A stretch of 64,000 bases of DNA from Pristionchus mayeri (Eukaryota > Nematoda > Chromadorea > Rhabditida > Neodiplogasteridae): assembly GCA_036245805.1 (NCBI GenBank), contig BTRK01000003.1, positions 992,001 to 1,056,000 of the forward strand. Reading direction: 5' to 3'. Every line of letters begins with the position of its first letter. The stretch's first letter is position 1. The translations under genes and the position numbers were made by a program. Under the pieces are notes generated by a model. It saw nothing but the letters and a program-made list of their open reading frames with translations, made no database searches and was not told where the DNA came from. This document shows, in pieces, positions 25,446-36,800 of this stretch.

Positions 25446-28400
25446 ATGAGAGCAGCTGTAATCATTTCCGTAACCTGTGAGTAAATCATATATTTTTGCG
25501 TCTTCTATGCAAAATTTGTCGATGTTTCATATACTTGATGCTAAAAATCAATAATTGGAAGTACAGGGACGATGCAAAATTGTTGTCTTCAGGTCTGGCC
25601 CTCGGCTGGTCAATGCCGATGGACATCAAGGAGGCTTCGGATGGCGTCAAACTAATTGCCTCGTCCGACGCCGATACTCGCGCCACTGACACCGAGTTCC
25701 AAGTCAGTGTTTGATCTGAGCTAAATGTATTAGGTTGTAACATAAGTTTTGTCGCATTTCGGAGGTTCACAATATTTCCATGAAGGATACTTGTCAAACA
25801 TTATCAATGCCTGACCTCCTAGTATATGTTTGGGGTGTTCATGCACATTCAAACCATAGGGTAGAGCTGAACTGCGCACGCTGGCTATGCGAAAAATATT
25901 AATATGAACTGATTTAAATTTGGTGCAGATTTTTTTTAATTCGTTTGATCACGTGCTAGTTCGCAGAGATGAATAATGAACCAAACTTCTACAGCATGGT
26001 GATATACCCCGTCAATGCTCTTTCAAAATATACGCCAGATATGGTGCTATGTTGAGCGGAATCAAAGATATACTTCACTGAGTGTAAGGCTAGCCGCTGA
26101 TTCGTAGCCAACTTGACCAACTCTTCTGAATCCAGAATTGCAACAACAGTGACTAACATAAGTGCGTTCCAATTACCACTCATGGAGGTATAATTTATCA
26201 TTAAACAAGTGAGAGAAAGAACACTCCACTTGTGGGAAATTTGAATTTTTATTAATTCAATTCGCGCACAATTTTACCAAAATATGCAAGTTTAGGTGTT
26301 TCGAATTAAAGATTGTCATTCAAAAGCTATTTATTTCCAAACTTATCCAAAGTAGATACTAGTAAGGGAAGGGTTTATGGTTAGGATGGACACAACAAAT
26401 CAGATATTGAACATGTGTGCGAGGTAGGAATATGAACAAAGTGCCGATTTCATTAGTTTAATTTACATACCATCGTTCTGAATGGAGCCACTTATCTCAA
26501 CAGAACCCAATCTACCCCAAACTTTGTCTGCATACTGACCACTTTGGGTGAACTATATTCCACCACTATTTGGATCTGGATATCTATTGAGAAGAAAATT
26601 CGGCTTGCGAAAGTTTTCGCGACCGTCACCAACCATCCACATTATACAAACTCGTCTACATTTCTAGAACGATTTTCGTTTGTCATTATCCGTGAGTGGT
26701 TCAAAATTATGCACATATGTAGTACTTTACGCAAATCACACAAAATCGGCATAATTTATCCTTTTCAAGAAGTGCTGATGCGTGAAAATGATTTGTAATC
26801 CTTATCTCAGTACAACTTTGTCTGACTAATGTGCCTCCTCAACTGCCTTGACAGGACTGAAGTAAAGCGCGTAAGAAAGAGTACGAAGGCCCTCACTGAT
26901 GATGAATAACGAAATTGAGATTAAATTAATTCGAAGAATTTCTGAGGTTAAAATGCATAAGAGATTGGACGCGACAAAACTTATGTTACAACCTGATACG
27001 TAAAAAAGCAGTATATTTAAATAAATGATGCGACGGTGTCGAGACAGCGGTTTCGTTTTCCAATTCCACAACAACAAACACAAAACAATAATAACAATAA
27101 CAACACCAAAAACAATAATAACAATAACAACTGCAGACGCTGGTGGACAACATGCGCAGTGGCGACGCTGACAAGCCCTCCTCCTCTCAGTACAAGCTCA
27201 CCTGGGGCACGAAACTGGGCAGCAACCCGCAGCCGAGCGGAAAGAAGTAGGCTTAATTATCATAAACTCCGTACTTCTTGTTCTGAATACACGAAGAATA
27301 CAAACAATTAATCGACAATTCCCTTCTTACGCTTAATAGTCACTAGCCTAATGTCCCATGTCACCTCTTATTGGGCAGTGAATCATGTTTGGCCAGCCAA
27401 TGACATAAGCAATATCACGGTATTTTCGTCCCGTTCCCTCACTCGCAACCCAATTCGGTTCCCAGATTGTGCTAGATGAATATGGGCGTTCCAAATTATC
27501 ATCTCGATTTCGCAGTCTGATGTCGAACGTGGACGAGTCGCTGTTCAGCAAGGCCGTGTACTCAAATCTGAAGAAGATGTACGACAACAACATCTTCAAC
27601 CCTGATGTGAGCGATCGAAAGATTCACTCTGTACACAAAATTAGCAATTAGTAGTTGCGGCGTTCTGCAGAAGTTTCAATGGACTTCGAATTGCATCACT
27701 TTGGTCGAGAAAATTGAGTTTTAGAACTCTAGATGGCGGTAGGCTTCGTGCTTTTTTTTCGGTTAAAAGGCTGATTTCTCCATTGTTCAGTGAAAAAGTT
27801 GTATTTAATTTTCCAATTTATCTCTTACAGGTGTGTGTTAGCGAGTCTGACTACAAGTCGGGCTTCAAGAGGTCCGATTATTAATGTTGTCTTCGTTTTT
27901 TCTATGATATTTGGCGAATTAAATATAATGATCATTGTTAGCCATATCCTGCAAAAGGTGCTCCAATAATGGTGATCATCGTGCATTGTTTCAGCACCAT
28001 CATCCAGGACCTCCTCACCTCCTGGTCTTCGACCAAGCCGTTCTCGCTCATGCACGACTACCTCGTGAAGAAGGGTGAGACAATCAATCTTGAATGATGT
28101 TTACTTGCTAGAAGTAGCCATGTTTTCGCCATTATCGTTATTCCCAATATTCCACTTTCTAGCAGTTTCTACATAAACTAGCTCCGAAGCAGAATAATGC
28201 AAATTTGTGCTATAAATAATCACAGCTCATCGTATTTTTGAATGACTCCATTCAGGCAAGGTCTCTTCCGACATGACCGAATTCAAGAAGTTCCTGACCA
28301 CTTTCTGGTTCGGCACCTACTCGCGATGCTCGAACAAGAAGATGATCGGCAGCTCTGGTAGGGTTGTTCTTGCTTTATGTGCCCGAGCTATTATCTAAAA

Positions 28401-29787
28401 TTCGCGAAGCAGAACTTCACAGTTTTACGATAAAAACTGATATACCAAAATACACTAGCAAAATTAATCACAATTAAATTTACACCTTTCCCGGTTTCGA
28501 GCACGTCTTCTCCGGCGAGTACAAGGAGGACAAGACCATCGACGGCCACCATGACTGGTTCAAGTGAGTCGGATAAATTCACATTTATGATTACTGCATG
28601 ATTATTGACCCGCGGGGACTTCTTCTGACATAATATGGTCCGAAAGATTTCCAAAAATATGTGTCATTTTGTGAAGTAGTTTGCTCTAAGCTTTCATTCA
28701 GGTACTATCTCGATCAGAAGAAAGGCAACCTCAAGTACTACGGATACTACTCTTATGATGGGGTGAGTTTCTCTCCCAAGGGAATGACATTTCCAGAATT
28801 CGGAAAGTGGACAACATATTCTTAATCGGCTGATGTAATCGCATGTCCGTTGGATTAGTCATTATTTGACTTATCAGCTGTTAAATTCATACAAATAAAT
28901 TAGTAAACTAATACGGGGTGAGTCTTCGAATTTGAAAGTTTATAAACAATCAGGCGTCTTCATCCGCCAATCAAATAGGCGAAGACGCTAAATATAATTG
29001 TTAACAAAATAACAATCATTTTTAAGCAACTCACCGGTACCTTCGAGTACGACTGGAACGACAGGAACAAGAAGACGGGCGGCATGCTCTTCGGAACCTC
29101 GCCCGGTGAGACAACGTGCACTTTTTTTCCGAAAAGCGTTAGCCAATAGCTACATCGGATCTGTTTCAAGTTTCCGAAAACACATCGAATTTGAACTATC
29201 ACAATTTGCAGTAAGGATATCTTTCTTGTATTTACAACATTCTCAGAATAATGTTTCTTTAAGCCGGAAATGTATCGAACAAAAATTCAAACTCTAATTA
29301 AAATTATTGTTGTGTTCCCAATTCATTCCATCGATCTCGAAAATCGCCCCTTTCAGTGTTCGACTTCTCCCTGTACACTGCCTGCTCACTGATGCACGCC
29401 GGGTCGAAGACCTGCCAGTTCACGATCGACGGATACAAGCTGGCGGTGAGTTGCAGATTACTGTTGAGCAGATTATGCAACAATGAACCATGATGCTACC
29501 ACGACATGGTAGATTTCCCCGACTGATTTCAGTCTTGGGAAGACCAGAAAGTTTCTAATATGTAATTCGTTAAACTCTCTCTCCCAAGTTATTACCATGG
29601 TAGTGAGTGTACCTAATTATCTTAGGAGATACTGAGATCTATACTAGATTTGGTATTGAAAAATCAAAAATTTTTTTTAAATTTTGTTTTGCGTAGTAAT
29701 CCCTTATCGCAGGTGACTTCGTACACGCAAGACTGCTCGGGCGGAGAACTCTGCCTCTCCACTGCGTACCCCGTCGATGAGCTGTGA
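25446..29787 (+). CDS. Secreted EndoU (XendoU-type) endoribonuclease, two odd junctions
   Basis: Exons: 25446-25476, 25593-25702, 27137-27246, 27466-27606, 27831-27871, 27995-28074, 28256-28367, 28494-28563, 28702-28762, 29027-29105, 29357-29445 and 29713-29787. The start MRAAVIISVTCLALGWS is a signal peptide. EndoU hallmarks follow: GFEHVFSGEY (first catalytic His), DGHHDWFKYYL (second His), LFGTSPVFDFSLYTACSL, and the end LSTAYPVDEL. The family cleaves RNA at U-rich sites; the third catalytic residue, a Lys, is probably in the C-terminal half. Problems: the exon from 27137 runs into an in-frame TAG (27248-27250), and its only late donor gives the wrong phase for the 27466 exon. Also, the 28494 exon is prece ded by cccg, not cccag. 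Intron 2 carries the second mariner-like copy. An aataaa signal lies at 29849. Confidence 0.85.
25730..26996. mobile_element. Mariner-like element, copy 2 (1,267 bp, inverted)
   Basis: Same family and exactly the same length as the copy at 21252-22518 but in the opposite orientation. TIRs are ttaggttgtaac on the left and tcaggttgtaac reversed on the right, with TA on both flanks (25728-25729 and 26997-26998). The 84-residue open frame is nearly identical between copies (one E/V difference). Located in an intron of the EndoU gene. Confidence 0.85.
27060..27132. repeat. (caa/aataac)n microsatellite before the third EndoU exon
   Basis: An A- and C-only tract of caacaa, aataataac and accaaaaac units runs up to the ctgcag acceptor at 27136. 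It is intronic. Confidence 0.8.
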
Positions 29788-30179
29788 CCTACCCGAGGAG
29801 ATTATCGATTGTACTGTATAATGGTTACCTGAAGATTGTATGCATTGTAAATAAAGTACATAAATTCAGATATTATCAAAAAATTCTTCATCAACAGAGA
29901 AAGGCGTGTTGTATCATAAATTAATCAAATCTGCATCAATAATGGACTAGCTGCAAAGGGCAATAACAGAACCGAATTTAATAAAATCAATTTTTTCTAC
30001 TGTCTCGCTAAATTATGTTTGTGAATTCACGACTCCTATATGTAAGATAAGTTAAGAAGAACAACATAATTATTGAAATGAGAAATAGAAGGCGAGCTGA
30101 TTATGCAAAAATGTTTGTTATACAAATGCATTTCAAAAGTGCGTTTTACAGTGTTCAATACCCAATACGTTGACGATTA

Positions 30180-33100
30180 TCACTCACTCGCTTCATCAGC
30201 ACCGTGAACAACTGCTAGTCTAAGGTTCACCAGAGCCAGTGCCCTCGCCTGTCGATCGGCCTCTCTTGCTGCAGCCATTTCAGCTGTTGCTGCAGCACTT
30301 CTCAATCGCGCTAGGGAAGCTCTTGCTGCTGCCGCACCAGTCGCAGAATCGCTATGTCCCCGACCTATAGCAAACAATAATAAATGAGAGCACGACATAC
30401 ATGAAACACATTGTGACTAGGAGCATAGACTGGAAGGAGGAGGTGCAGGCAGAGAATAGAGAGGCGAGATAGGAAAAAATATTGGAGGGAACAGCTAAGG
30501 TAAGTAGAAGATGAGCGGTTTCTATGCCGCACTACCGTATGTCTGTATCTGCCGTTACTACCCTCTACCATCCTCTACCAGTCTCATTCCTTCCTCCGCA
30601 AGTGCACTCCTTAGGTCGACCCTCTTGGATTCCAATGTACAGCGATCTTTATTGAACATCCAGTGAAATGGCAAAAATATAATCAATTGCTTTCACAAAT
30701 CGTGAGATTAATAGGGTGTTTTCAATGTTAATACGATTTACCATAATTCGAGCAATCGATTTCTGGAGGTTTTCCGCTTCTACTACGTCAGAGACTATTT
30801 CCGCTTTCGTAATTTCTGCCATTCTTGAGAGCCATTGAGTTTGCAACTGTACAAAATTCTGCGATACGAAATCGCAATCGAAAATGGTGAATTCGAGAGT
30901 GGAGAGCAACCGTGTTGCATCAGCGATGAACGTTTCCAGAACTGAAACAAAACGGTTACAAAAATCTGTGAAATTGGGATACTAATTTTTGAAATGACCT
31001 GATTTATACATTCTCCATGTGTGTCCATATTCAAAGTTTAGTATAAGGCGATGAATAGACGAAACTTGAATAAGATGCATAATTAAATTGCTGGAAAGCA
31101 AGCAGTTTGTTGATTCGTTACGATATTTTGTAATGTTCAATATTAAAACAATAATTGTAAACCGAGCCCGAAGAACTCACGCGCTATTTCGATTGAATGT
31201 CATGATCTCACTAATTTGCATTTCATTGATAGTGATTAGAGTGCGGAGATGAAGAGGAAGAGGAAGAGTTTATCGCTCTTTCGAGCGGTTGAACGACGAA
31301 TGATGAAGAGAGGGGTGAAAGGGCGAGCTCTTCAAGAAGAGCGAGAGGGTCTTCTTGAAGAGCAAAAATATTTTCCAGAGATTGAGGACAGAAAAAGCAC
31401 TTTTTTTGTGCGTTACAATAGCCCATTTGCATCTGCTAGCCACCCTTTACATCCATCGACTCGACTGTCCTGTCTCCACTCTCAATTTGCATGCGCTCGT
31501 ATTACAAGTCCAGATTGGACTCGAGTGCACGATCATTTATCTTTTGTTCGACTATTACGCGTGCCTTATCGCTTTGCTGTTCTATTCCTTTCCTTGCAGT
31601 CCCAATCCCGACCCAGGAACCTCATCCCCGCCACCACTCGAGTTTGGATCGGTGGGCAGTCCAATTGGTGCGTGTTTTCACATTTTCTGTCGAACTTTCG
31701 ACAGCATTGACTTCCCTTAATGTCTGTATCCATTGTTCGGTTGCCGTTTCCTGTCCTTTCAGTAGTTATGCTGACGGATGCTGAGGCAGTTACCGTACCC
31801 AATGTCGACCAAGAATCCCGCGCAGACAAGAACACCAGCTGTGGCACCAATCGTGAGTGCTGTTCTTTGACCCATGTTTCTTGCCCAGATTGACTGCGAA
31901 TTTTGTCCTATTCGGTCACCATTTCAGTGCTGGTAAGGCCCAGCGATCCACTCGTCGTGGTGAAGGCCGGCTTAAGAAGCGACTGAGTGTATCTTCGATC
32001 TACTGGACGTTTTCTGGGTCTACACAAGATCTCCACGGCTGCACTAACTTATCGTGTGAGTTATCTCTCGATTTTCTCAATTCCCCTTGATTGGATGAGC
32101 TTAGAGCGGCCTAGCCTAAGCTGCATCAATTCCGTCCTCCCTCTCTGAATCCGCACTATTCACTAACTATTTCCGATCAACTTACTTACTTTGCTTTGTT
32201 GTCAGTTCAATTTATGTGTTTCTTATTGATTTGTCACGTTTCCTAATTTTTAGCGTCATTATCGATATCTGAGAGCGCACCATATTGATAAAAATATTGT
32301 ATTTCCTTGTTCTAACTGTTCACAGACTATGCAAAACACATCTCATCAATGCTGGCACCATCTACATCACTGAAAACAAACTTAAATGGAGAAACACCCA
32401 TTTTTGCCCCTTTCTCTGCAAGAAGAGAACCCCTCTCTTCTTGCAGAGAAACCGCTCCCCCTCACTCTTCAAGAAGAGATGAGCTCAATTTGCATCCTTC
32501 CTCTCACTCGTCACTCTTCATCTCCGCACTCTAATAGTGATATATCCAGCTGATTTGAAAATGTTCCCAGCTCGGATGACAAAAATATTATTGAATTCGA
32601 CTCTCTCAACTCGAGAACACCTTCGGAAAGCGCGTCTAATGTGGCTCAGCATTTTATTTGTACATTCCGATCCACTCCACAAAGTCTGGGCTATTGTTAT
32701 CTAAGAATTCCACAAATAAAACGTATTATTCTTTCATGCAAGTTATTAAAAAAGTTAACCTGTCCATTGTCATAATTTATGCATTTGACTTCCGACTTAT
32801 TAATTCCGAAATAGTCTATGTAGCGACTGGGAATGCGCAGGACAAACTTGATATATTGCAAATCATTTTCCCATCTGAACAATTTGATGACGGGAGTGCA
32901 TCTGCGCGTGGCAATGTGATCCTTCACTTCAGAATGCCATCGTTGAGATATCTAAGATAGTCACTAGGTCGGATGAGAACTATGACGTCATTCCGTCTTT
33001 GATACACACAGTGCGCAAAACCACATGAATTGTCAGAAGGCTACTGATGTTGACTAATTTGATTTGTCTAAATCGATATCGCTTGAGAACTGAACATTTC

Positions 33101-33240
33101 AGAATGCATTATTTTTATTGAAAATTCGTACTCACCAAATTCATCTCGTCCGCGTATTCTTGTCCAGCTACCACGATTTCCCTAATGACGTCGGAAGGAA
33201 TATTTGACAGGGTCACATCAAACTTCTCTGACGAAGACAT
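30180..33240 (-). CDS. Unrecognised gene with Ala-rich C-terminal helix
   Basis: Minus-strand exons: 33136-33240 starts ATG and encodes SEKFDVTLSNIPSDVIREIV, with a gtgagt donor. A second, around 32830-32920, contains DHIATRRCTPVIKLFRWEN. A third, 30742-30941, has LQTQWLSRMAEITKAEIVSDV. The last, 30180-30364, ends in an Ala/Arg/Glu-rich helix with SLARLRSAAATAEMAAAREA and a stop. The N-terminus recalls the start of an F-box-type motif, but it is too short to assign. The Ala-rich tail resembles the tails of the two RING genes at 41.4 and 46.8 kb. The phase between the second and third exons does not match, so an exon is missing or the link is wrong. A TIR element carrying opposite-strand exons lies in the gap. 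Confidence 0.45.
31235..32535. mobile_element. 1.3-kb TIR element carrying spliced coding sequence
   Basis: Ends are attagagtgcggagatgaag and its reverse complement, flanked by agtg at 31231-31234 and 32536-32539, a possible 4-bp target duplication. The subterminal 150 bp on both sides are rich in gaagag/ctcttc repeats. Inside, on the plus strand, are three exons with matching phases (next feature). No transposase is visible. The element lies between exons of the minus-strand gene at 30.2-33.2 kb. Confidence 0.65.
31600..31986 (+). CDS. Captured or resident gene fragment inside the TIR element
   Basis: Exons 31600-31677, 31763-31852 and 31928-31986 (TGA), with gt..ag introns of 85 and 75 bp and consistent phase (1 and 1). 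The product reads PNPDPGTSSPPPLEFGSVGS, then VVMLTDAEAVTVPNVDQES, a Cys-containing linker, and LLVRPSDPLVVVKAGLRSD. The frame is open upstream for about 80 residues through a hydrophobic stretch (CTIIYLLFDYYACLIALLF) but the start is not fixed. I do not recognise a family. Codon-level openness across two introns makes chance unlikely. It may be a host gene fragment picked up by the transposon. Confidence 0.5.
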
Positions 33241-33853
33241 GACGATGAGTCTTTCCCGAGACTGATAGACAATGCGAGAAATGACCGTGTATACAATACT
33301 GACCTAAGCGGCTGGCACTAATTCGGTTCTCATTCAATGATTCCGATCGTTGCGAGACCCAACTGTAATCATGAAGATTATACTACATTATTATTAAGAG
33401 ATTAGAAATACTGCAGATTTTAAATCGAACGATTGCGTAAAGGTTGTGCCTCAAGGGAATTGAGTGAGTAGAGGGAGAAAGTGTACAGATCGTCCAAATT
33501 CCTTACTCATCGCATGCTCTGAGCAGCTCGTATAATAATATTTAGGCGGTTCAGGTAGAAACACGAGAACAGAGAGAATGGCAAGAAAGTGATAGATTAT
33601 TATTATTGGAGTGATTCTCGAACTGGCTGACAAAAGCCAAACAGGGGAACTGATACGGTAGTTTTTTTACATAGACTCTTGCCGCTCTGGGGAAAGTATG
33701 TATCTCTTTTTCTTAACACAAAATAAACATGCTAAAAATAAGAGTTGAGGGATAAGTTTCTTCGTAATCTTCTCGATCTGCTGATCATCTCTAGGTCAGG
33801 CACTCGTTTCTTCCATTGACGGCCGAGATTCTCAACCAATTTATGAGGATAAG
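33241..33853. other. Short intergenic stretch, nothing called
   Basis: Between the start codon of the Ala-rich gene and the stop of the channel gene, both on the minus strand, only AT-rich sequence is seen, without MITE arms or exon-like frames. Confidence 0.45.
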
Positions 33854-36800
33854 TCAAGGTGGAACTACTCTTACCGTATAATCCTCATATATGTCGTCGA
33901 TGTCACTTTCGATTTTTCGTAGATACTCAAACATCTTTGCGACCTGACAATTGGAAATTGAAAATGGCTTGAAAGTCACCATGTCATGTCCCAAACCGAC
34001 ATGAAAATTCGTTTATGTAAATTTCTTTTTACATCCTATAATCCAAATTTTAAGTCTCGCTAGCCTGACAGCCGAAATGTAGAATTTCGGAAATCAAATA
34101 TGATGTATTTTTAATCTTTTTAATTAAAAGTGCACCTTATCATCGAATGAGAGTGTCTCAATTATTCCTTGCTCCTCACTCACTTCACTCTCTTCCATGT
34201 CACGATCAGCAAGATGCAATTTACGAGCTGAAGATAATCATCTTTCCCCTCTTCCCTCTATTCTTTCGCGGAGTGTATAGTTTTTTCTCGTGATTTTAGA
34301 GCTCTTTGTATTTGAAGTCAGTGAATAATTTCGAGCATTTTATGGTTTACTGTTGAGTTCTACAATGACCAGTTCTAAAGTGATACACCCCTATCCTGTC
34401 TAGCTCTCACCTTGTTTCATCAACTTCCTTCTCTCTTCCGGATAATCTTGCAATACGAGAGATACATCATCTCGATGTAGCATGTACACATCCGCGTATC
34501 CCAATACCTGCGTGCACAATTCCGGGGAGAAATTAATGAGTTTCAGTCTCTAATCCGAGTTTGAGAAATTATTCAGATAAAATCAAATTCAAATTTTGCT
34601 TCAGGGTGGACGTATAGGGTCGTTGGACGAGAGTGTGCTCAATTCCGGAGAAACGCGGACGAGTTGTACTAGGGTTTCAATTTTCAGGTCATTTAGACTC
34701 AATCTCGACTATGCTTCGGGCGCGCTACATAGCGTATCAGCTATCTATCGCCTGAACAACATGCGAAAATGACACAAAATCACCTGCAAATTGAAACCCT
34801 AGTTTCAATCGCACATCCGCGTATCCCAATGCCTGCTCCTCCATGCCCCCTCATGCTCTTCGACTGACCTTCAGTGCGAATTCCCTTGTCTCTCCACCCA
34901 ATCCGTGCACGATACTCAACTCCCCGAATGTCGATCCTTCGCAAAGCTGAAATAAATCTAGGGTTCCGGAAATGGGCGTAATTGGGCATCTTTTGAATCA
35001 TTTTGGGATATGTTGCATGTGCACTATGCATGCATACTATATATTGTGCATGAAAAATGTCTGAAAATGATCCAAAACATGCCCAATTCCGGAACCCTAA
35101 AGAAATCTCATTGTTTCATCAGCAATGCTAAATGATGGTGCATATTTTAATTAGAAAAAAGGAGGAAAAAAAGTTTACTCGAAAAGTTAAAAAAGTTTTA
35201 AAAAGTTTTTGAGTTTACTCCTCCTTTAAAAAGGAGGAGTAAACTCAAAATTCAATTTTTGAAGCTATCATCTGCACTGCCTAGAACTCCACAACGATAA
35301 GAAGCTCCGAAATTTTCACATTCATATCTCCATTCCGGATAGAGTTATAGCTAGTTGGCTGGGAGCCAGATCAGGGAGAGCTCAGGGAAGAGGGCAAGAT
35401 ATCACGCGACTTGAAGAGAGTGCGTCCGTAGGTGAAACATATTCCAATCGGGCGCGCGTTTGCATTTACTCCTCCTTTAAGGTTCGCAATTTGAAGTCGA
35501 ATTTCCAGTGGAAGAGGCAATTGCTAATTCGCAATTGACTTCAAATAGTCCACTCTAGTTAGTAAGCGGAATAATAATATTAATAAAAATAATAAAAATA
35601 TAATAATAAAAATAGATATTATCGTCGATATTACATCGATATAATAATATATCATTTATAACATAGATATTATCTGCCCACCGTCTTCGTCGATGGCCCT
35701 TTCCTCTCATCCACTATCACACACTCTCCACTCTTCACTATGTACATCGCCTGAGCTCGTTCTCCCATCTGGATATCCACTTTGTTCATGCAGCCAATGT
35801 TTGGAAATTTTCCCTGACTAATGATGAGCTGAAGGCTCGAAACGTCTCAATAAAACTCCTATACGAATCATCAACCCATCTTGTCCAAACACTGCATACA
35901 TTTCCAGCAGTTCTATCAAGCCATCACAATAGTAACCGAGTACCCCATCTTATGACCACTTTTTAATGCATCTACTCTTCCATTTCTCCCACCTGGCAGA
36001 TGAAATCGCCCGGAGCATACAATTGTGGACGGAGTTTGAGAACCAACTCGTACAAGAATCCATGATCACTTTCCTCAAGATGAAGTGATTTTAGTGATGG
36101 AGAAACAGCGCACCGCACCTCGAATAATTTGGCCTTCGCTATGGTGGTGATGTGGACATGCACAGCCAGCATGCCCTCAAGTCGAGGTGAAAGACAAGCG
36201 AGAATATTCTGAGGGCAGCAGGAGAGATTTAGTAGGGTTATGTTATTGGAAAATTTTGGTACCATTTTCAAATATGTTTCATGTACACTATAGTTCATAT
36301 ATATGACGAACATGAAGCATATCTGAAAATGATTCAATATTTGTCCAATTGCGCCCAATTCCGGAACCCTAGTCTAAGCTGTCTAGCACTGGCGGCGACT
36401 CCGACAGGCTATACACTAGTGATGCCGAAATGGATTTTCAAGCCGTCTTCAACCCTTAATTACGACGGCGTAGCCGACTTGGAGCTTGCCGATAGCCGGC
36501 TTGCCGTATCCGTTTTGTCATCACTAGTATGCACATCCATGACCCCCGGATCGTGGTGTTTTGACGGGGTATGCTCATCAATCATATACGGATCATGCCA
36601 CTCGCCGCCGGCGAGAACAACTATGTATTCAATCCAGCAAAGGACTTAACCTAACCTCTTCCTTCCCCAGTTGATCATGATCGAATGTGTACTTGATGCA
36701 ATTCTGTGCCCTCAACTGAAGTCTCCTCTCCACTTTCCTTAAAAAATGATATGTTTTTCTCTCATGTAATTTCCGACTAGGATTCCCTTATTTTGGCGCT

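Noticed and set aside
31249..31710. 153-residue plus-strand ORF
   Set aside because: Its first half is the gaagag-rich end of the TIR element. Only the spliced exons from 31600 on, in another frame, look coding.
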